From Megascapheus bottae (taxonomy: Eukaryota; Chordata; Mammalia; Rodentia; Geomyidae), in contig JANJXV010000266.1 in assembly GCA_024803745.1 (NCBI GenBank), positions 806,001 to 870,000 of the forward strand: a stretch of DNA of 64,000 nucleotides, read 5' to 3'. Below are positions 22,048 through 35,780 of the stretch, one piece after another (within the stretch, counting starts at the first letter, position 1; the number at the start of each line of letters is the position of its first letter). The position numbers and the translations under genes are program-made. The notes beneath the pieces are model-generated. The model made no database searches, was not told the DNA's origin, and saw nothing but the letters and a program-made list of their open reading frames with translations.

Positions 22048-23231
22048 ATGGGCAGAACAAGAAACTCAAGAAAAATGTCAAATCAAGAAACAACATCCCC
22101 CACCCAATGTAAACAGACAATGGAACAGTCACTGGCAAACCTAGAGGAGAGTCTTCCAATTGCTACACAAATGCAATTGATAAACATCATTAATGAAAAA
22201 TGTGAAAATATAAAGAAAGAGATAATGGAGGAAGCCATACCTGAACAAGAGGAAAGCAAAAACAAGGTGATAAGTGAAAAAGGAGAAGCCATAAAGGAGG
22301 CCATAATAAAGGTATTTCAAAGAAAGAGGAATGAATTCAAAGAATCCACAAACAAAAACGTGACCAAACTCCAGCAAATGTCCAAAGAAAATAAAGCTAC
22401 TGAGCTAACCACTCAAAAGGAAATCAAGGAGATAAAGAAATCCATACATGATCTAAAACAAGGGATGCAAGGCATCAAAAGTGAGCAATTAGAAGCAAGG
22501 GAGATGAAAAATAAAGTAGATAGCTTTGATAGCAGGTTAGACATTGCAGAGGAGAGAATTTCCGTGGCTGAAGATAATTTAGGTATTATAAAGAACAGAA
22601 AATGAGTCAATCCAAATCTAGGAAATATGAGAGAGCGCTTCAGGAGGTCCAAGATACAATTAGGAAGCCTAATTTAAGGCTAGTTGGTATTGAGGAGGGC
22701 GTGGAGAAAGAGGTCAATGGTATTGGAAATATACTTCAGGGAATCATCTCAGAGAATTTCCCAAATATCCAGAAGGGCAGGCCCATCCAGATACGAGAAG
22801 CTTTTAGAACCCCAAACAGACCTGACCAGAAAAGAACATCCCACCGCCACATTGTGATCCGAACTGGATCAATAGAAACGAAAGGAAAGATCCTACAGGC
22901 AGTCAGGGAAAAGGGATCAGTAACCTACAAAGGCAAACAAATCAGAATAACCCCAGATTTCTCAGCAGAGACCATGCAAGCACGAAGTGACTGGAAGCAT
23001 ATATGTCATGCCCTTATATCAAATAACTACCAACCAAGAATACTGTAGCCAGCTAAGCTCTCATTCATAACTGAGGGAAAAATAAAAACATTCCATTCCA
23101 GGAAAAAGCTGCAACAATATGTCGAAACAAAACCAACACTACAGAGAATTCTCAAAGATGCTCTATACATAGAAAACCAAAATAAATGCAATATAAGGAA
23201 AGAAATGGCACCTAAACAGCATACCATCTAA
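22048..23231 (+). pseudogene. L1 ORF1, unit 3, disrupted
   Basis: Blocks 22048-22605 (coiled coil) and 22602-23048 (RRM domain), then C-terminal domain to TAA 23229-23231. It has the same TGA, frameshift and TAG as unit 2. Private changes include Val for Ala before AREKG-type sequence (AVREKG) and KGKQIR for KGKPIR in the RNA-binding domain. Confidence 0.9.
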
Positions 23232-23279
23232 GGACCACAAGAACTGTCAAGACACAGGCCCTACTAAAAGCTTTTAAAA

Positions 23280-25060
23280 ATGATAGGAACTAATAAATAT
23301 CTCTCACCTAACTCTCAATATCAATGGACTTAACTCTCCAATTAAACGGCATAGGTTGTCTAGTTGGATCAAAAAGCAAGAGCCATCGTTCTGCTGACTT
23401 CGAGAGACACAGCTTACCCAAAAACAATCATCTTTTGAAAGTGAGAGGTTGGAATAAACTCTATCAAGCTAACTGCCCCCATAAACAGGCTAGAGTTGCC
23501 ATCCTCATATCAGATACAATAGACTTCAAACTAAAATTAGTAAGAAAAGACAAAGAAGGTTACTACATACTACTAAAGGGATCTTTCCTCCCGGAAGACA
23601 TAACAATCCTAAATATTTACACACCCAATCCCGGAGCTCCAAACTTCATCAAGCAAACTTTACTTACACTGAAACCATACATAGATCGAAACACAGTGAT
23701 TGTTGGTGAGTTTAACACACCACTCTCACCTATGGACAGATCAACAAGGCAAAAACTCAACAGAGAAACCTTAGAACTGAACAACTATATAGACCAACTA
23801 GATCTAACAGACATCTGCAGAATATTCCACCCAGTAACACCACAATATACGTTTTTCTCAGCAGCACATGGAACATTTTCCAAAATAGACCACATCTTAG
23901 GCCATAAAGCAAACCTGGACAGATTCAGAAACACTGAAATTATTCCATGCACACTCTCAGACCATAAAGGCATCAAATTGGAGCTGAACACACATCTCCA
24001 CCAAAGAAAACCCTGTAACTCATGGAGACTGAACCACACATTGTTGAATCAAAAAAAATGGGTAATCGAAGAGATCAGAACAGATATCCAACTGTTTATG
24101 AAATTTAACAATAAGGAGCACACAAATATCAACTCCTTAGGGATACAAAAAAGGCAGTACTCAGAGGAAAATTTATAGCGCTGAGTGCCTACAACAGCAA
24201 GTTGGAAAAATGGCAAACCAACTAGTTAATGTCTCACCTTAACCTCCTGGAAAAAGAGCAACAAACCAACCCTAAACCCATTAGGAGAAAGCAAATTATT
24301 AAAATCAAAGCAGAATTAAATGATTTGGAATAAAAAAAACTATAGAAAGAATCAACAAAACAAGGAGTTGGTTCTTGAAAGAATTAACAAAATTGACAAG
24401 CCCTTAGCAAATCTTACCAAAAAAAGAAGAGAGCATATCGAAATAAACAAAATCGCAGATGAAAATGGTAATATCACGACAGAAATTACCAAGATCCAGA
24501 ATATCATGAGGGAAAACTTCTCAAACCTTTACGCCAACAAATTTGAGAATCTAGAAGAAATGGATGAATTCCTAGACAATATTAACATACACACACTGAA
24601 CCAAGAAGAGCTAACCCAACTCAACAGGCCTATTTCAAGCTCTGAAATAGAAATGGAAATTAGACAACTTCCACTTAAAAAGAGCCCAGGGCCAGATGGA
24701 TTCACAGCTGAATTCTATAAGGTCTTCAAAGCAGAGCTCACACCAATACTCTTCAAGCTCTTCAACGAAATTGAAAATGAAGGTTCTTTACTAAACTGAT
24801 TCTGTGAAGCCAGCATATCCCTCATCCCCAAACCAGACAGAGATTCATCAAAGAAAGAGATCTATAGACCCATTTCTTTGATGAACCTCGATGCAAAACT
24901 TCTCAACAAAATACTGGCCAACCGTCTACAACAACTCATCAAAAAAAATATACACTATGATCAAACTGGATTCATCACAGGGAGGCAAAGCTGGTTCAAC
25001 ATACACAAATCAATTAATATAATTCAACACATCAACAGGAGCAGGGATAAAATCACATGA
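23280..25060 (+). pseudogene. L1 ORF2 5' half, unit 3, disrupted
   Basis: ATG 23280. It shares the early 2-base deletion with unit 2. The endonuclease frame 23324-24178 (284 codons) keeps YTPN, SKIDHI and SDHKG and has Glu at the GDFNTP position. Further blocks are at 24320-24799 and 24878-25060. The same TGA ends the KKSPGPDGF block. Confidence 0.88.
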
Positions 25061-27120
25061 TTGTCTCAATAGATGCGGAAAAGGCATTTGACCAGATCCA
25101 AAACCCCTTTATGTTAAAAGATGTGGAGAAACTAGGAATCCATGGAACATTTCTCAATGTAATAAAGGCTGTGTATGAGAAACCCACTGCTAGTATTATA
25201 CTTAATGGTGAAAATCTAAAGCCATTCCCTCTAAAATCAGGAACGAGACAAGGATGCCCACTCTCTCCACTCCTTTTTAACATAGTACTAGAATTCCTAG
25301 GCAGTGCAATATGGCAAGAAGCAAGCATAAAGGGGATCCAAGTAGGGAAAGAGGAAATAAAACTATCCCTCTTTGCAGATGACATGATTCTGTATTTAAA
25401 GAATCCTATAGACTCTACTCCCAAGCTCCTTGAGCTGATTCAAAGCTTTGGAAGGGTAGCAGGCCATAAAATCAACCCTCACAAATCAACTGCCTTACTT
25501 TACGCCAACACTGAGAGGAACGAGGCAATAATCAGGAAAGAAAATCCTTTCACAATAGCCTCAAAGAAAATAAAGTACCTAGCAATTAGCTTAACTAAGA
25601 ATGTAAAGGACCGTTTAGATGAAAACTTTAAAACCCTAAAAAAGGAAATTAAAGCAGAACTAAGGAAATGGAAAAACCTCCCGTGCTCCTGGATTGGAAG
25701 AATCAACATTGTGAAAATGACAATCTTGCCAAGGGCTGTCTACAAATTCAATGTAATACCCATCGACATCCCAATGTCATTCTTTAAAGACATAGAAGAG
25801 GCAATTCAAAATTTCATATGGAATAATAAAAGACCCCGTATAGCAAAAACACTTCTTAGCAGAAAGAACAGCGCTGGAGGAATTTCAATTCCAAACTTAA
25901 GGCTCTATTACAGAGCTATAATTCTCAAAACAGCTTGGTACTGGCACAAGAACAGGCCTGAAGTCCAATGGAGTAGAACTGCGGGCCCAGATATTAAACC
26001 ACAGACCTATGGCCACCTAATCTTTGACCAGGGAGCCAAAAAAATAGAATGGAAGAAAGATAGCCTCTTCAACAAGTTGTGCTGGCAGAACTGGTTAAAC
26101 ACCTGCAGAAAACTAAAGTTGGATCCTTCTTTGTCCCCTTGCACTAGAATTAACTCCAAATGGATCAAAGACGTGGAGGTAAAAGCTGACACACTGAAAA
26201 GTTTACAGGAAGGAATAGGAGATACACTAGGCCTCCTTGGTACAGGTCGAAACTTTCTTAATAAGGACCAAGAATCACAACAAATCAGAGAAAGGCTGGA
26301 TAAGTGGGACTGCATTAACCTGCAGAGCTTTTGTATGGCAACGGATATAGCTAGTAAACTAATCAGGAAGCCTACAGAGTGGGAGAAGATCTTCACCACC
26401 CAAACAACGGAACAAGGCCTCATATCTAAAATATATCAACAACTCAAAAAATTGAATCACTCCAAAACTAACCTCCAAAGTAACACCCATCCCATTACAA
26501 AATGGGCCAAAGACTTAAAGAGAGTCTTCTCTGAAGAAGAAACAAAAATGGCCTATAGACACATGAAGAAATGCTCAACATCTCTGGTCATAAAAGAAAT
26601 GCAAATCAGAACAAGTCTAAGATTCCACCTAACTCCAGTTAGAATGGCCAGGATCAGGAAAACGAATGACAACAGATGCTGGAGGGGATGTGGTCAGGAG
26701 GGATCACTACTACACTGTTGGTGGGAGTGCAAACTCGTTCAACCACTATGGGAAGCAGTGCGGCAGTGCCTCAAAACGCTAAACATACAACTCCCCTATG
26801 ACCCAGCAATTCCAGTACTTGGCATTTACCCAACAATCCAGAAACAAGGGCATACTAAACCCACTAGCACAACAATGTTCATTGCAGCACTATTCACCAT
26901 AGCAAAGATATGGAACCAACCCAGATGTCCCTCAGTTGATGAGTGGATCAACAAGTTGTGGTATTTGTACACAATGGAATTCTATGCTGCTGTCAGAAAG
27001 AATGACATCGCCCCATTTGTTAGGAAATGGAAAGACTTAGAACAAATCATATTAAGTGAAGTAAGCCAGACTCAAAGGAACTTAGGCTCAGTGGTTTCCC
27101 TCATTCGTCATAATCAGTAG
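25057..27120 (+). CDS. L1 ORF2 reverse transcriptase and C-terminal region, unit 3, 687-codon open frame
   Basis: Second intact copy of the 687-codon frame, with [24 protein letters not shown] and FADD (25372-25383) all present. It differs from unit 2 at a few residues (Val for Ile in PRAVYKF, SEVSQ for SELSQ, final RHNQ). Like unit 2 it lacks the endonuclease. Confidence 0.92.
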   Translation: MIVSIDAEKAFDQIQNPFMLKDVEKLGIHGTFLNVIKAVYEKPTASIILNGENLKPFPLKSGTRQGCPLSPLLFNIVLEFLGSAIWQEASIKGIQVGKEEIKLSLFADDMILYLKNPIDSTPKLLELIQSFGRVAGHKINPHKSTALLYANTERNEAIIRKENPFTIASKKIKYLAISLTKNVKDRLDENFKTLKKEIKAELRKWKNLPCSWIGRINIVKMTILPRAVYKFNVIPIDIPMSFFKDIEEAIQNFIWNNKRPRIAKTLLSRKNSAGGISIPNLRLYYRAIILKTAWYWHKNRPEVQWSRTAGPDIKPQTYGHLIFDQGAKKIEWKKDSLFNKLCWQNWLNTCRKLKLDPSLSPCTRINSKWIKDVEVKADTLKSLQEGIGDTLGLLGTGRNFLNKDQESQQIRERLDKWDCINLQSFCMATDIASKLIRKPTEWEKIFTTQTTEQGLISKIYQQLKKLNHSKTNLQSNTHPITKWAKDLKRVFSEEETKMAYRHMKKCSTSLVIKEMQIRTSLRFHLTPVRMARIRKTNDNRCWRGCGQEGSLLHCWWECKLVQPLWEAVRQCLKTLNIQLPYDPAIPVLGIYPTIQKQGHTKPTSTTMFIAALFTIAKIWNQPRCPSVDEWINKLWYLYTMEFYAAVRKNDIAPFVRKWKDLEQIILSEVSQTQRNLGSVVSLIRHNQ

Positions 27121-28165
27121 AAACCTTGGGCTCTACTAGCAGAGATTGGCAATAGAGCAAAAGGCCATATATAAGGCCATATAATGTGAAGCTAATTGAA
27201 AGGACCTCCAGGATATTGACACAAAAGCCATATCATGAATGATTGTTGTCCTTAATGTACTATGTTGTCTCTCATCTCGCTTGCTGTCCCTTGGTTATCC
27301 CATACTGGTATAGTATCTCACTTTGTTATCTGATATATTGAATTTATTTGTATTTGGATATTTGAAATTTGATAGGGAAGGGGGGAAAACCAAGACGGGG
27401 TGGGGGGTGTGGGGTTGGAGGGAAATGGGTACCAAGACATGTGAAAGGGTATCAATGTATGTGAATTAATGCACCTTCTATCTGGCAAATATCATCTAAC
27501 CCTTTTACTAATTACAATAAAAAAATGAAAAAAAAGAAAGTTGTAGTGTGTGGGGAGGATGATGGGGTCAAATACATTTCTTCTTAGAAATTTACCTCAT
27601 CTGGTTGCCCTGGATTTTCCTGGCCTTCTTCTTAGAGAAAGTTCTGTTATACTGGATTTGTGGCTTGGCAATGATCTAGCATGTACATCTTCGAGTAAGA
27701 CATCCACAACTTCCATGCCTGAGACTCGAGTTTCCTGACCTTTGGCAACAGCACAGCAACATCTTTCTTCCTCCTGAGCCACAGGCCAAGTGAGCTGGCT
27801 TGAGCTGGTTGTTAGTTAGAGTGGCTTGGTTACCAGGGTTCCATATTCTGTTCCATTGTGAGGGAGGCAGGGTCACCTTTCAGGGCCCAATGACCAAAGA
27901 TCCTTGCTCACAAAAGACCTCACCAAAGACATACTGGAGGCTGAATCTCTCCTCCAGTCTCACAATATACATGTGGATGTAGTATACAGCACACCTTATT
28001 TGTCCAATCCCAATGTCTTCCACTAGGCCCAACAACCAATCTGGTCTCAGGCTCAAGGAGCCTTTCTTAGGTAAGATCCAAACTTAAGGGTCAACATTGC
28101 CCTCATCCTTTACAAAACATTTGCTTCACAGTGCCTTCTCTGCCTGCATTTTGCCCCTTGTCGAA

Positions 28166-28352
28166 TTTTTTTTGTTTTTGCTAGTCTTGGGACTTGACCT
28201 CAGAGTGTGAACATTGTTCTTGGGCTTTCTTTAGGCTTTAGCTGTCCCACCGAGCCACAGCACCACTTGCAGCGTTTTCTATGTATGTGGTAATGAGGAA
28301 TCAAACCTGAGGCTTACTGCTTGGTAGCCAAGGACTCTCCCACTAGGTCAAA
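28166..28352 (-). mobile_element. SINE, ID-like, antisense, in inter-L1 segment 3
   Basis: Duplicated copy of the SINE at 13319-13505. Confidence 0.75.
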
Positions 28353-28602
28353 CACACAGGGCATCTTGCACATATTTTTGACGTCAATCTACTAGGATAT
28401 TATTAGGTTTCTGTATCCTAATCAATTTTTTCCTGATGATTAGCTTTGCTGTCATGTGTAAAAAATGCAAGAGGGAAAATCACAGAAGAATTAGTGAAAT
28501 TAAAAAAAAGCATTAGACACAGTTAAGTGTTCATTCTTTGTAGGAGAAAGGATATTTGGATATGATGATGATGATGATGATGATGACTTTATAATTACTA
28601 TG

Positions 28603-28805
28603 TCAGGGTTGGGAGTTTGGCATAGTGGTAGAGTGCTTGCCTAGCATCCATGAAGATCTGGGTTTGATTGCTCAGTACCACATAGATAGAAAATCTAGAT
28701 GTGGCACTGTGGCTCAAGTGGCAGAGTGCTAGACTTGAGAAAACCCGAGGACAGTGCTCAGGCCCTGAATTCAAGCCCCAAGCCTGGCAGAAAGATAAAA
28801 GAAAA
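28603..28805 (+). mobile_element. SINE, ID-like, sense, in inter-L1 segment 3
   Basis: Duplicated copy of the SINE at 13745-13945. Confidence 0.8.
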
Positions 28806-29474
28806 TAAAAATGCTTTTTACGAGCTAATTCACTCACAGCATTTGCTTCTGAAATCTTCGCTTCTGCATCTTGTGAAATACCCCTTTCCCTCAACGTAGA
28901 CAAGAAAAACAGATCCATCCCATGGTCCACTATGAGGCCACTGGTTGGGCTAAGAGCTAGTCGTGCAGCAACACATAAGTTTTATTCTAATACTTTCCAA
29001 ACTTTGTACTCAAATATGCTACCTACTTACCAACTTAGGTCAGTTATCCTTATGCTATAACTTTTCTTCATTACTACAATATTCTTACACTCCTACGTTA
29101 ATCCTCTTGCACCTCCCCTGACCTCTCTCATTCTTTTTTTCTATCTCTGGACCTCTGCTCGTCTTTCAACCCTTATACTGCACGGATCTACACTTGATGG
29201 CTGTTGAGCAATATTGTATATGTAGGTGGTTAATTATTCTCTAGGCTCAGAGGGACTTAAAGACAATAGAGATTGGATTGAGAGGCTTATTGTTTTGGGT
29301 ATAAATCGCTTATCAGTGGTTGTATTAGGCTGGTCTGTAAGTGCACAAAAAGAAAGAGTGATAATACCAATCAAAACTTGTGAACATCTAGTGTCTGCCA
29401 GCTACAGAGGTCTAGGTTGGTTATATCTGAAAAACTATAATCGTATTTAGTAGTAATCTTGCTCCCATTTTCAA

Positions 29475-30658
29475 AGGGGCAGAACAAGAAACTCAAGAAA
29501 AATGTCAAATCAAGAAACAACATCCCCCACCCAATGTAAACAGACAATGGAACAGTCACTGGCAAACCTAGAGGAGAGTCTTCCAATTGCTACACAAATG
29601 CAATTGATAAACAACATTAATGAAAAATGTGAAAATATAAAGAAAGAGATAATGGAGGAAGCCATACCTGAACAAGAGGAAAGCAAAAACAAGGTGATAA
29701 GTGAAAAAGAAGAAGCCATAAAGGAGGCCATAATAAAGGTTTTTCAAAGAAAGATGGATGAATTCAAAGAATCCAGAAACAAAAACGTGACCAAACTCCA
29801 GCAAATGTCCAAAGAAAATGAAGCTACTGAGCTAACCACTCAAAAGGAAATCAAGGAGATAAAGAAATCCATACATGATCTAAAACAAGGGATGCAAGGC
29901 ATCAAAAGTGAGCAATTAGAAGCAAGGGAGATGAAAAATAAAGTAGATAGCTTTGATAGCAGGTTAGACATTGCAGAGGAGAGAATTTCCGTGGCTGAAG
30001 ATAATTTAGGTATTATAAAGAACAGAAAATGAGTCAATCCAAATCTAGGAAATATGAGAGAGCGCTTCAGGAGGTCCAAGATACAATTAGGAAGCCTAAT
30101 TTAAGGCTAGTTGGTATTGAGGAGGGCGTGGAGAAAGAGGTCAATGGTATTGGAAATATACTTCAGGGAATCATCTCAGAGAATTTCCCAAATATCCAGA
30201 AGGGCAGGCCCATCCAGATACGAGAAGCTTTTAGAACCCCAAACAGACCTGACCAGAAAAGAACATCCCACCGCCACATTGTGATCCGAACTGGATCAAT
30301 AGAAACGAAAGGAAAGATCCTAAAGGCAGCCAGGGAAAAGGGATCAGTAACCTACAAAGGCAAACCAATCAGAATAACCCCAGATTTCTCAGCAGAGACC
30401 ATGCAAGCACGAAGTGACTGGAAGCATATATGTCATGCCCTTATATCAAATAACTACCAACCAAGAATACTGTAGCCAGCTAAGCTCTCATTCATAACTG
30501 AGGGAAAAATAAAAACATTCCATTCCAGGGAAAAGATGCAACAATATGTCGAAACAAAACCAACACTACAGAGAATTCTCAAAGATGCTCTATACAAAGA
30601 AAACCAAAATAAATGCAATATAGGGAAAGAAAAGGCACCTAAACAGCATACCATCTAA
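29475..30658 (+). pseudogene. L1 ORF1, unit 4, disrupted, start codon lost
   Basis: The ATG used in units 2, 3, 6 and 7 is AGG here (29475), a change shared with unit 5. The next in-frame ATG is 29502. Otherwise the same TGA, frameshift and TAG are present, with RRM block 30029-30475 and C-terminal end at TAA 30656-30658. Confidence 0.9.
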
Positions 30659-30706
30659 GGACCACAAGAACTGTCAAGACACAGGCCCTACTAAAAGCTT
30701 TTAAAA

Positions 30707-32489
30707 ATGGTAGGAACTAATAAATATCTCTCAATCCTAACTCTCAATATCAATGGACTTAACTCTCCAATTATACGGCATAGGTTTTCTAGTTGGATCA
30801 AAAAGCAAGAGCCATCGTTCTGCTGACTTCAAGAGACACATCTTACCCAAAAACAATCATCTTTTGAAAGTGAGAGGTTGGAATAAACTCTATCAAGCTA
30901 ACTGCCCCCATAAACAGGCTAGAGTTGCCATCCTCATATCAGATACAATAGACTTCAAACTAAAATTAGTAAGAAAAGACAAAGAAGGTTACTACATACT
31001 ACTAAAGGGATCTTTCCTCGAGGAAGACATAACGATCCTAAATATTTACACACCCAATCCCGGAGCTCCAAATTTCATCAAGCAAACTTTACTTACACTG
31101 AAACCATACATAGATCGAAACACAGTGATTGTTGGTGAGTTTAACACACCACTCTCACCTATGGACAGATCAACAAGGCAAAAATTCAACAGAGAAACCT
31201 TAGAACTGAACAACTATGTAGACCAACTAGATCTAACAGACATCTGCAGAATATTCCACCCAGTAACACCACAATATACGTTTTTCTCAGCAGCACATGG
31301 AACATTTTCCAAAATAGACCACATCTTAGGCCATAAAGCAAACCTGGACAGATTCAGAAACACTGAAATTATTCCATGCACACTCTCAGACCATAAAGGC
31401 ATGAAATTGGAGCTGAACACACATCTCCACCAAAGAAAACCCTGTAACTCATGGAGACTGAACCACACATTGTTGAATCAAAAAAAATGGGTAATCGAAG
31501 AGATCAGAACAGATATCCAACTGTTTATGAAATTTAACAATAAGGAGCACACAAATATCAACTCCTTAGGGATACAAAAAAGGCAGTACTCAGAGGAAAA
31601 TTTATAGCGCTGAGTGCCTACAACAGCAAGTTGGAAAAATGGCAAACCAACTAGTTAATGTCTCACCTTAACCTCCTGGAAAAAGAGCAACAAACCAACC
31701 CTAAACCCATTAGGAGAAAGCAAATTATTAAAATCAAAGCAGAATTAAATGATTTGGAATAAAAAAAACTATAGAAAGAATCAACAAAACAAGGAGTTGG
31801 TTCTTGAAAGAATTAACAAAATTGACAAGCCCTTAGCAAATCTTACCAAAAAAAGAAGAGAGCATATCGAAATAAACAAAATCGCAGATGAAAATGGTAA
31901 TATCACGACAGAAATTACCAAGATCCAGAATATCATGAGGGAATACTTCTCAAACCTTTACGCCAACAAATTTGAGAATCTAGAAGAAATGGATGAATTC
32001 CTAGACAATATTAACATAAACACACTGAACCAAGAAGAGCTAACCCAACTCAACAGGCCTATTTCAAGCTCTGAAATAGAAATGGAAATTAGACAACTTC
32101 CACTTAAAAAGAGCCCAGGGCCAGATGGATTCACAGCTGAATTCTATAAGGTCTTCAAAGCAGAGCTCACACCAATACTCCTCAAGCTCTTCAACGAAAT
32201 TGAAAATGAAGGTTCTTTACTAAACTGATTCTGTGAAGCCAGCATATCCCTCATCCCCAAACCAGACAGAGATTCATCAAAGAAAGAGATCTATAGACCC
32301 ATTTCTTTGATGAACCTCGATGCAAAACTTCTCAACAAAATACTGGCCAACCGTCTACAACAACTCATCAAAAAAAATATACACTATGATCAAACTGGAT
32401 TCATCACAGGGAGGCAAAGCTGGTTCAACATACACAAATCAATTAATATAATTCAACACATCAACAGGAGCAGGGATAAAATCACATGA
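30707..32489 (+). pseudogene. L1 ORF2 5' half, unit 4, disrupted
   Basis: ATG 30707. The early 2-base deletion of units 2-3 is absent, so the start (TLNINGLNSP) reads correctly until TGA 30824-30826. That stop replaces a conserved codon just before the QETH motif. Endonuclease frame 30753-31607 with the same Asp-to-Glu change, then blocks 31749-32228 and 32307-32489. Confidence 0.88.
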
Positions 32490-34548
32490 TTGTCTCAATA
32501 GATGCGGAAAAGGCATTTGACAAGATCCAAAACCCCTTTATGTTAAAAGATGTGGAGAAACTAGGAATCCATGGAACATTTCTCAATGTAATAAAGGCTG
32601 TGTATGAGAAACCCACTGCTAGTATTATACTTAATGGTGAAAATCTAAAGCCATTCCCTCTAAAATCAGGAACGAGACAAGGATGCCCACTCTCTCCACT
32701 CCTTTTTAACATAGTACTAGAATTCCTAGGCAGTGCAATATGGCAAGAAGCAAGCATAAAGGGGATCCAAGTAGGGAAAGAGGAAATAAAACTATCCCTC
32801 TTTGCAGATGACATGATTCTGTATTTAAAGAATCCTATAGACTCTACTCCCAAGCTCCTTGAGCTGATTCAAAGCTTTGGAAGGGTAGCAGGCCATAAAA
32901 TCAACCCTCACAAATCAACTGCCTTACTTTACGCCAACACTGAGAGGAACGAGGCAATAATCAGGAAAGAAAATCCTTTCACAATAGCCTCAAAGAAAAT
33001 AAAGTACCTAGCAATTAGCTTAACTAAGAATGTAAAGGACCGTTTAGATGAAAACTTTAAAACCCTAAAAAAGGAAATTAAAGCAGAACTAAGGAAATGG
33101 AAAAACCTCCCGTGCTCCTGGATTGGAAGAATCAACATTGTGAAAATGACAATCTTGCCAAGGGCTATCTACAAATTCAATGTAATACCCATCAACATCC
33201 CAATGTCATTCTTTAAAGACATAGAAGAGGCAATTCAAAATTTCATATGGAATAATAAAAGACCCCGTATAGCAAAAACACTTCTTAGCAGAAAGAACAG
33301 CGCTGGAGGAATTTCAATTCCAAACTTAAGGCTCTAATACAGAGCTATAATTCTCAAAACAGCTAGGGACTGGCACAAGAACAGGCCTGAAGTCCAATGG
33401 AGTAGAACTGCGGACCCAGATATTAAACCACAGACATATGGCCACCTAATTTTTGACCAGGGAGCCAAAAAAATGGAATGGAAGAAAGATAGCCTCTTCA
33501 ACAAGTTGTGCTGGCAGAACTGGTTAAACACCTGCAGAAAACTAAAGTTGGATCCTACTTTGTCACCTGGCACTAGAATTAACTCCAAATCGATCAAAGA
33601 CGTGGAGGTAAAAGCTGACACACTGAAAAGTTTACAGGAAGGAATAGGAGATACACTAGGCCTCCTTGGTACAGGTCGAAACTTTCTTAATAAGGACCAA
33701 GAATCACAACAAATCAGAGAAAGGCTGGATAAGTGGGACTGCATTAAACTGCAGAGCTTTTGTATGGCAACGGATATAGCTAGTAAACTAATCAGGAAGC
33801 CTACAGAGTGGGAGAAGATCTTCACCACCCAAACAACAGAACAAGGCCTCATATCTAAAATATATCAACAACACAAAAAATTGAATCACTCCAAAACTAA
33901 CCTCCAAAGTAACACCCATCCCATTACAAAATGGGCCAAAGACTTAAAGAGAGTCTTCTCTGAAGAAGAAACAAAAATGGCCTATAGACACATGAAGAAA
34001 TGCTCAACATCTCTGGTCATAAAAGAAATGCAAATCAAAACAAGTCTAAGATTCCACCTAACTCCAGTTAGAATGGCCAGGATCAGGAAAACGAATGACA
34101 ACAGATGCTGGAGGGGATGTGGTCAGGAGGGATCACTACTACACTGTTGGTGGGAGTGAAACTCGTTCAACCACTATGGAAAGCAGTGCAGCAGTGCCTC
34201 AAAACGCTAAACATACAACTCCCCTATGACCCAGCAATTCCAGTACTTGGCATTTACCCAACAATCCAGAAACAAGGGCATACTAAACCCACTAGCACAA
34301 CAATGTTCATTGCAGCACTATTCACCATAGCAAAGATATGGAACCAACCCAGATGTCCCTCAATTGATGAGTGGATCAACAAGTTGTGGTATTTGTACAC
34401 AATGGAATTCTATGCTGCTGTCAGAAAGAATGACATCGCCCCATTTGTTAGGAAATGGAAAGACTTAGAACAAATCATATTAAGTGAAGTAAGCCAGACT
34501 CAAAGGAACTTAGGCTCAGTGGTTTCCCTCATTCGTCATAATCATTAG
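32486..34548 (+). pseudogene. L1 ORF2 RT and C-terminal region, unit 4, disrupted
   Basis: Same region as the 687-codon frame of units 2 and 3, with FADD at 32801-32812. A TAA at 33335-33337 (replacing a Tyr) and a 1-base deletion near 34159 split it into 32486-33337, 33473-34159 and 34105-34548. Confidence 0.9.
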
Positions 34549-35593
34549 AAGCCTTGAGCTCTACTAGCAGAGATTGGCAATAGAGCAAAAGGCCATATAT
34601 AAGGCCATATAATGTGAAGCTAATTGAACGGACCTCCAGGATATTGACACAAAAGCCATATAATGAATGATTGTTGTCCTTAATGTACTATGTTGTCTCT
34701 CATCTCGCTTGCTGTCCCTTGGTTATCCCATATTGGTATAGTATCTCATTTTGTTATCTGATATATTGAATTTATTTGTATTTGGATATTTGAAATTTGA
34801 TAGGGAAGGGGGGAAAACCAAGACGGGTGGGGGGTGTGGGGTTGGAGGGAAATGGGTACCAAGACATGTGAAAGGGTATCAATGTATGTGAATTAATGCA
34901 CCTTCTATCTGGCAAATATCATCTAACCCTTTTACTAATTACAATAAAAAATGAAAAAAAAAAAGAAAGTTGTAGTGTGTGGGGAGGATGATGGGGTCAA
35001 ATACATTTTTTCTTAGAAATTTACCTCATCTGGTTGCCCTGGATTTTCCTGGCCTTCTTCTTAGAGAAAGTTCTGTTATACTGGATTTGTGGCTTGGCAA
35101 TTATCTAGCATGTACATCTTCGAGTAAGACATCCACAACTTCCATGCCTGAGACTCGAGTTTCCTGACCTTTGGCAACAGCACAGCAACATCTTTCTTCC
35201 TCCTGAGCCACAGGCCAAGTGAGCTGGCTTGAGCTGATTGTTAGTTACAGTGGCTTGGTTACCAGGGTTCCATATTCTGTTCCATTGTGAGGGAGGCAGG
35301 GTCACCTTTCAGGGCCCAATGACCAAAGATCCTTGCTCACAAAAGACTTCACCAAAGACATACTGGAGGCTGCATCTCTCCTCCAGCCTCACAATATACA
35401 TGTGGATGTAGTATACAGCACACCTTATTTGTCCAATCCCAATGTCTTCCACTAGGCCCAACTACCAATCTGGTCTCAGGCTCAAGGAGCCTTTCTTAGG
35501 TAAGATCCAAACTTAAGGGTCAATATTGCCCTCATCCTTTACAAAACATTGGCTTCACAGTGCCTTCTCTGCCTGCATTTTTCCCCTTGTCGA

Positions 35594-35780
35594 ATTTTTT
35601 TTGTTTTTGCTAGTCTTGGGACTTGACCTCAGAGTGTGAACATTGTTCTTGGGCTTTCTTTAGGCTTTAGCTGTCCCACCGAGCCACAGCACCACTTGCA
35701 GCGTTTTCTATGTATGTGGTAATGAGGAATCAAACCTGAGGCTTACTGCTTGGTAGCCAAGGACTCTCCCACTAGGTCAA
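35594..35780 (-). mobile_element. SINE, ID-like, antisense, in inter-L1 segment 4
   Basis: Duplicated copy of the SINE at 13319-13505. Confidence 0.75.

Larger units (their letters stand above)
21524..27536 (+). mobile_element. L1 unit 3, near full length, inactive
   Basis: Same structure as unit 2. Variants are left-group through ORF2 up to 26752. From 27061 onward (end of ORF2, 3' UTR and following segment) they are right-group, so this copy looks like a crossover product. Confidence 0.92.
27537..28950. repeat. Inter-L1 segment, copy 3
   Basis: Same content, with seven GAT repeats (28564-28584). It carries right-group variants ('cttcttagagaaag', 'atgcctgagactc', 'ggctgttgagc'). Confidence 0.75.
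28951..34964 (+). mobile_element. L1 unit 4, near full length, inactive
   Basis: Same structure. It belongs to the right group of units. It has a local cluster of private changes at 33335-33592 and is the most damaged in the RT half. Confidence 0.92.
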
